Position numbers and translations under genes: made by a program. This document shows, one piece after another, positions 5,273 through 9,724 of a stretch of DNA of 9,724 nt; position 1 is the stretch's first letter; each line of letters opens with the position of its first letter. The notes beneath the pieces are model-generated. The model was not told the origin of the DNA and did not search any database. It was given only the letters and a program-made list of their open reading frames with translations. Location of the stretch: NCBI GenBank assembly GCA_963169475.1, contig CAUJFT010000296.1:1-9724 (forward strand), read 5' to 3'. This DNA comes from Bacteroidota bacterium. GTDB taxonomy: Bacteria > Bacteroidota > Bacteroidia > J057.

Positions 5273-7597
5273 CTAAAACTCAATCTTGTAGCTAATATTG
5301 GGGATAAAAGTTGCTTCACGGTTTAAGTCCACCGTTTGTATTTGATAATTGTAGCGAAATCCCATGTTCTCCTTGTACTGTGTCAGATTAATGATTTTGA
5401 GTGCTATTTCGTGCGCTGTTTTCCGCTTATTGATTTTATAGCTTGCCGTAAAATGGCTAGTAAAGGCGGGAGAATACTGTTGTGAAAAGGCTTTTCTTTC
5501 ATCAAAAACTACCCCTTGATTTGCGATTGATTGGGAAAGGTTAATGGGAGAATAGTGGTCGCCTCCTTGGTAACTCAATCGGGTATTCAGGCTTAAAACA
5601 TGATTTTGGTTTTTACCCAGCATCCACTCTTTCCCAATTAGAAAGTTAATCGCGAAATTGCGGTTATAGCGTGTACTCCGCCATATATTATCGCCACCAA
5701 GATATTGTGAGTTAAATAAAGAAACGGTTGCCAAATAGTAATAACCTTGCGAGAGATATTTTTCAAAGGTAATGTCTAATCCGTAGTTTCTTCCTTTTCC
5801 CTCATTTAGGAGTTTTCCATTAAAAAACCAATCGTTTTGTTGATTGATTAATGAAAATGAGCTATCCAGAATTATAGGCACATTAAATAGATGTTGTTAA
5901 TATGTTTCGATTTTCAGGTGGGTAAATTCAGAAGTGCTAATATCATATCCCAATACTATATGATGCGCTTTGGTAAACCCTAATTTTTTATTGGCGTATT
6001 GGTTTAGGCTGTCCTTGATAAAATAATAATTTATTCGCTCCAAACGACTATGTAAGCCATAAGCAAGGCTAAGTGTTTGCATTGGGGCAAGTTGATACTT
6101 TACGCCGGCTCTTGGTTCTATTGATGCTGTATTGTTGTGTGTAAACCATTGTCCAGATAGTCCGGTATTTAGGGTTATTTTATCGCTTATATTCACCATC
6201 GAATTACTATATGCAGCGATTAAGGTACTATTCCCTTTTTCGTCCACGATAGTTTGCAGGGGCGTACCTATTTCGGCATTTCTTAGCATTAAATCATAAT
6301 TCATATTTGTAACTACAAAGCCTGATTTATTGGTGTGTTTAGCATTGAATTTTGTATTTAGCGATGAGCTTGCAACAAAATTGTAGTATTTGTTTGCTAT
6401 CTTGCTTTTTGGGAAAAGTTTCATAACGCTATCTAACCTTTCGGTATGTATATCTATTCCGTTTGCTGTAATGGCAAAGGTTGTTTTTAGATACTGCTTG
6501 TCATTCAGTAAGATTTTGTGGCTGATGCCTGCTACCCCCATAAACTGTTTTGCTTCTTGGTTTTCTCTGTCGGAGTCGTATTCCCACTTGCTGATACTAC
6601 TTTTCGCTTGTGCGTCAGAATGGTCAAGCAAGCCCATTCCCCATAGTGAAAAAGTTCCGGCTTTTTGGGTTGGGAAATTAAGTTTGAAAGACAAATCTTG
6701 ATAAGTTGTTCCTGCTGCATTTTCTGGCAAAATAGGCGCAAGCAGCCCCAGCGTAGCGTAACGATAATTGAAAATATAAGAAGAACTTTTCCCTTTTTTG
6801 AAAGGACCTTCCGATGCAACATCTATGCCAATTGCACCCACTTGGAAAGTATGTTCATATTGTTGATTATTACCGTTACGCATAAAAATATCAAATACTC
6901 CCGACAAGGCATTATTGTATTCTGCCGGCATAGCACCCGAGAAGAAATCGGAATTTGCCAAAAGCTGGGTGCTTAATGCCGTAAGCCCTCCCCCTCCAAA
7001 AGCTGATAAATCTGCAAAGTGATTGGGATTTGAAATTTCAACGCCTTCTAATTTCCATTGTAAAGATTGGGGGCTATTTCCTCTGACTACGATAGCATTA
7101 TTGCTTACGTTGCTTGACACTCCTGCAAATGCCGATACTAGTCGCGCAGGGTCGTCGAATCCTCCGGCATACCGTTTAGCTTCTTCCACACTCAGCATCT
7201 TGGCACTTACCGTAGCCATTGAATTGAGTGCTTGTTCTTTGTTTACCTTTGGTTTTATAACAACCTCGTCCAGTGTGCTTACGCTTTCTTTCATCGAAAT
7301 GTTTAATACTACTTCTTTGGCAGAGGTTACTTGGATTTCTTTTAAAATAACCGATTCATAGCCGAGAACAGAGGCAATAATATTGTACCTTCCAATCGCG
7401 ACCTCCATAATCGTAAAATTCCCAAGGCTATCGGAGGTAGTTCCTATGGAAGTATTTTCCAAACCTACTTCAACATATTGCAATGGTCTATTTGAAGACT
7501 CGTCAATAATGACTCCGCGAATGGTTTGTGTAGGCTTTTGGGAGAGTACCTGTGCCGATAATAGTAAGAGAGTAAGAAAAAAAAGGCTTCGCATCAT
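5273..7597 (-). pseudogene. TonB-dependent outer-membrane receptor interrupted by one in-frame stop
   Basis: Receptors of this family import substrates across the outer membrane using energy from TonB-ExbBD. The N-terminus has a signal peptide (about 1-20), then a carboxypeptidase-like regulatory domain (26-104), a TonB-box-like DEVVI (110-114) and a plug domain (about 115-240, with VVRGNSP and LEGVEISNP). A beta-barrel follows. At codon 567 (5899-5897) the frame reads HLKIETY, TAA, QHLFNVPIIL. No base is gained or lost, and the frame then continues 207 codons to ISYKIEF, a typical barrel end with terminal Phe. Full length would be about 774 residues. A GTG at 5881 could restart translation, but that piece has no signal peptide or plug. 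The 5' part alone lacks the last third of the barrel and is unlikely to fold. The substrate is unknown; it lacks clear SusC features. The divergent -7-like GTCCTTTG at 7634-7627 is a weak promoter candidate. A sequencing error would also explain the stop. Confidence 0.9.
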
Positions 7598-7657
7598 AAT
7601 TTGTTTTGAGATAAAAAAACTTTGTGCAAAGGACGCTCTTACCTATTTTGTAAACAA

Positions 7658-7673
7658 TACTGATTTATCAGTA
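7658..7673 (-). terminator. Small hairpin after the LuxR-type gene
   Basis: TACTGATTTATCAGTA is a perfect dyad (6-bp stem, 4-base loop) starting one base beyond the regulator's stop codon. On the minus strand it is followed by TTGTTT. It may be a weak terminator separating regulator and receptor. It could equally be an operator in the 77-bp receptor promoter region, since such symmetric sites suit dimeric LuxR-type proteins. Confidence 0.35.
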
Positions 7674-7674
7674 G

Positions 7675-8445
7675 TTATATTAGTCCTAATCTTGAAGCGA
7701 GCATTACGGCCTCCATAGAGTTAGCTACTCCTAACTTTTCCAAAACTCGTTGACGATGTGTATTTACGGTGTGGAGACTGATAATCAGTTTATCTGAAAT
7801 TTCTTTGCTTAAAAAACCGGCTTTTACCAATTTTAGGACTTCTTTTTCTCTTTTTGTAAGTATGATGTTTGTCTCTTCGTTTGCTTTAATAAAAGGAATA
7901 ATTTTGCCTGTCCTAAAATTTAATAGCTCATAAGTTAGCCCCTCATTTATGTTTTTTTGATTGGGAGATAGGTCTAAAATACTTAGTGCCAGCCATAAAC
8001 TCCCGTTACTTGTTACCTCTAATGCTTGATGTTGTTCAATCACACGAATATAATTATTGTCAGAGTTTAGAATACGAAACTCACAAATGAGTTTGTAATC
8101 TGCTTTTTCATTAATGGGAATATTTTCAAAAAATTTCAATAGGCGTATTCCATTTCTAACTAAGGTTGTGTAGTCTGTAGGGTGGATTTTTGAATCTAGG
8201 AATCGTTCTCCAACCTCTCTATCTTCAAATCCTAATATTGTTCCGATATTGAAAGAATGAAAGACATGTTGTTTTTTGTAAAGGTCAAATACACTAACCG
8301 CTGAATTTCCGATTTTAGCTAATCTTTCTAGAATTTGTTTGTGGTGGTCCAATATGGTATAATCCAAAGTATCAGTATCGAATACTTGCTGTTCAAGCAA
8401 TTGGAAGTAGGTTTCGTTGATACTTGTAAGTTCTTCTTCTTGCAT
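7675..8445 (-). CDS. PAS-like domain and LuxR-type DNA-binding transcriptional regulator
   Basis: The 256-residue protein ends in a clear GerE/LuxR helix-turn-helix from about residue 196: LTKREKEVLKLVKAGFLSKE, then a recognition helix in SLHTVNTHRQRVLEKLGV (224-241). The N-terminal 50-170 region (VSVFDLYKKQHVFHS, then IHPTDYTTL and CEFRILNSDNN) looks like a PAS-type sensory fold, a common architecture in Bacteroidota. There is no receiver domain with phosphorylatable Asp, so it is not a classical response regulator; the PAS part may bind a ligand or partner. The ATG at 8445 is preceded by AAAAAGGAT, a modest ribosome site. It lies 77 bp upstream of the TonB receptor on the same strand, so control of that gene is plausible but unproven. 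The ligand is unknown. Confidence 0.85.
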   Translation of the reverse strand: MQEEELTSINETYFQLLEQQVFDTDTLDYTILDHHKQILERLAKIGNSAVSVFDLYKKQHVFHSFNIGTILGFEDREVGERFLDSKIHPTDYTTLVRNGIRLLKFFENIPINEKADYKLICEFRILNSDNNYIRVIEQHQALEVTSNGSLWLALSILDLSPNQKNINEGLTYELLNFRTGKIIPFIKANEETNIILTKREKEVLKLVKAGFLSKEISDKLIISLHTVNTHRQRVLEKLGVANSMEAVMLASRLGLI

Positions 8446-8485
8446 ATCCTTTTTATTTTCTTTTCAATAGCCTTGTTCATTCCGA

Positions 8486-8518
8486 CAAATATAAGCAAAT
8501 ATTTACTACATAGCCAAA
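8486..8518 (-). promoter_or_regulatory. Promoter of the PAS-LuxR regulator
   Basis: On the minus strand TTTG (8518-8515) is followed after 21 bases by TATATTTG (8493-8486), an exact match to the Bacteroidota -7 consensus TAnnTTTG. The predicted start near 8479 gives a leader of about 34 bases before the ATG at 8445. The regulator therefore has its own transcription start and is not simply read through from the PepSY gene. Confidence 0.65.
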
Positions 8519-8723
8519 TCGTCTTTCAGTTATTCGGATTTGCGAGGCAAAAGATGTATAGTGTTTCTCATAAGTATGAGTGAGCGAAAAACCAGCACAA
8601 TGCTTTTAGCTAGATATTTGATAATCAATAATCTTATTCAACTTTATCTTATTAATTTTTTACTGATAAGTACTTAACCCAATCATTACTTCCGATAATC
8701 TTATTAGAAATTAGGGATTTCCT

Positions 8724-9290
8724 CTATCTTTTTCGCATTGCTTTGGGTCCATACCATAGCCAAAATCCGGTTATTGTAAATATCAGAAGCGCAAGCCCCA
8801 TAATACTTGTATAAAGCAATTTAATTTCTTCGTTTTTAGTTCCGCAATAACGGTCAAGTATTGAGCCATCGTGTATATTCTCAATGAAATCTGCGCGTCT
8901 TTGTTCAATACATAAAAGTCGCCCTGTTGCACCGTCAAGCTGAATCCCCCAATAGTGGTCAGCAAAAACAAATTTCACCATTCCTTTATCCTTACGAATG
9001 TCAATTCTTTCAAGTTCTGGCGATAGATGGTCGGAAATAGAATCCCGAAGCACTTTGCAAGCAAGGGTATGCAAGGAATCAATCGGTAGCCATTCTTTTA
9101 AATGGGTAGAAGTTCCTCTGTATGATTTGGATAGTATTAGCCCGTTGCTGTGCTTTTTCCAACCCAATAAAAGCCCGGTTATCGAAACAAAAAAGAAAAA
9201 AGCAAACAATGAGATGCCGGTTATTCTATGAATTTTTCTAAAAACTCTTAGCCATTTGGCTTGACGATTTCTTGTATGCTTATCTACCAT
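8724..9290 (-). CDS. Short PepSY-domain inner-membrane protein
   Basis: The protein has 188 residues. Basic N-terminal residues lead to KIHRITGISLFAFFFF and transmembrane helix 1 (about 24-44). A periplasmic PepSY-like domain (about 65-130, including YWGIQLDGATGRLL) follows, then ENIHDGSIL, and helix 2 (about 158-180, ending FWLWYGP) before a short basic tail. His21 next to helix 1 and the IHDG histidine at 140 are typical of PepSY-associated membrane proteins, some of which are linked to siderophore or haem uptake and to electron transfer. The short two-helix form is complete here; longer four-helix relatives exist. The nearest upstream gene is 242 bp away and the regulator is 278 bp downstream, so it is probably transcribed on its own. 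No promoter was identified. Substrate and partner are unknown; the nearby TonB receptor is suggestive only. Confidence 0.8.
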   Translation of the reverse strand: MVDKHTRNRQAKWLRVFRKIHRITGISLFAFFFFVSITGLLLGWKKHSNGLILSKSYRGTSTHLKEWLPIDSLHTLACKVLRDSISDHLSPELERIDIRKDKGMVKFVFADHYWGIQLDGATGRLLCIEQRRADFIENIHDGSILDRYCGTKNEEIKLLYTSIMGLALLIFTITGFWLWYGPKAMRKR

Positions 9291-9532
9291 ATTCTGGATT
9301 GATTGTCTCTTTATTATGCTAATTAGCTACTCTTTCCTTTTAGGAGGTAGCGATATTGAGAGAAATAAAACCATTTAGTTGCCTCAATAGTTTTGTGAGG
9401 GAACTAACGTTTACACGATAACCATAGCTCGATTTTTCGAGAAAAAGGAGGTGAAACTCTCTTATAATTTATCGTTTCTATGTTTCCAAATTCTTCATAT
9501 TCGTAAGGAGATATTATCCAATTCTAAGAATT

Positions 9533-9724
9533 TTATGTTTTTTTGTTGATTTTGAGCAATAGATAGGTTAGGTTGATAAAAAAATTATTTTCGTAGAGTT
9601 TTGTTGTACTTTTTGTTGGCAAACGGACAATATAAAGGTAGCCCATATCCAATTTAAGACCGGGTAAAATCCCATATTCAAGGTCAAAACCTACTCTATT
9701 GTGGTCAAACAAATGTTCATACGT
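9533..9724 (-). CDS. C-terminus of an outer-membrane beta-barrel protein (DUF2490-like), partial
   Basis: The last 63 codons of a gene entering from the right edge end at TAA 9535-9533. The residues alternate as in membrane beta-strands: HNRVGFDLEYGI, turn LPG, LKLDMGYLYIVRLP, a polar loop, then NNFFINLTYLLL. The pattern NR.....Y......L..GYL followed by a final F..NLTY strand resembles DUF2490 proteins, predicted outer-membrane barrels of Bacteroidota and Proteobacteria with unknown function. The protein ends KINKKT rather than with an aromatic residue. Only the last strands are visible, so the family call is tentative. The 242 bp after the stop contain no gene; a 5-bp stem (CTCGA/TCGAG) at 9428-9441 is the only hairpin seen there. 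Confidence 0.5.
   Translation of the reverse strand, partial: TYEHLFDHNRVGFDLEYGILPGLKLDMGYLYIVRLPTKSTTKLYENNFFINLTYLLLKINKKT

Noticed and set aside
5273..5881. Independent gene starting at GTG 5881
   Set aside because: It is in the same frame as the receptor, separated by one stop and five codons. It lacks a signal peptide, and its sequence is simply the receptor's barrel end.
8628..8705. ATAATCTTATT at 8628-8638 and 8695-8705 with a similar third piece
   Set aside because: The repeat is short and almost purely A/T in AT-rich DNA, so chance is a sufficient explanation.
9428..9441. CTCGATTTTTCGAG hairpin as terminator for the barrel gene
   Set aside because: The stem is only 5 bp, lies about 90 bp after the stop and has no U run on the minus strand.
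9445..9454. AAGGAGGTGA on the plus strand, a perfect match to the 16S anti-Shine-Dalgarno complement
   Set aside because: No open reading frame starts within a useful distance, and genes of this phylum seldom rely on such sites. Another AGGAGGT at 9343-9349 is equally without a gene.

Overview
The window looks like an AT-rich Bacteroidota (Bacteroidetes) chromosome, probably Cytophagia-like, although genus cannot be read from the sequence. The evidence is a TonB-dependent receptor with a carboxypeptidase-like N-terminal domain, several promoters of the TTTG / TAnnTTTG type, A-rich leaders with few Shine-Dalgarno sites, a PAS-LuxR regulator typical of the phylum, and a second EF-G-like GTPase.

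Layout. Positions 1-900 are a decayed accessory stretch. A GC-richer segment (1-240) lies behind a leftward Bacteroidota-type promoter. Next come the C-terminal remnant of a tyrosine recombinase on the minus strand (303-437), three copies of a 14-bp palindrome (475-543), and a fragment of a small zinc-ribbon protein on the plus strand (551-667). An intact 3-hydroxybutyryl-CoA dehydrogenase follows on the plus strand (944-1810). It converges, through a hairpin terminator at 1910-1946, on a minus-strand EF-G-like translational GTPase (1966-4098). A 450-bp AT-rich gap precedes a small protein of unknown function (4556-4933).

The right half is entirely minus strand. In transcription order it holds the C-terminus of an outer-membrane beta-barrel protein (window edge, 9533-9724), a short two-helix PepSY membrane protein (8724-9290), a PAS + LuxR-type regulator with a good promoter (7675-8445), and a TonB-dependent receptor (5273-7597). 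The receptor's reading frame is cut by one in-frame TAA at codon 567; downstream of it the frame continues unbroken to a normal barrel C-terminus. Read as one gene it would be about 774 residues.

Functionally, the dehydrogenase belongs to acyl-CoA (butanoate/beta-oxidation type) metabolism and the GTPase to translation. The PepSY protein, regulator and receptor suggest an envelope or nutrient-uptake locus, but they are separated by gaps of 77-278 bp and shared regulation is inference. I found no CRISPR array, RNA gene, complete mobile element or convincing new multi-gene system. The best leads are the single-stop receptor, the recombinase remnant beside the palindrome cluster, and the promoter-driven GC-rich segment at the left edge.
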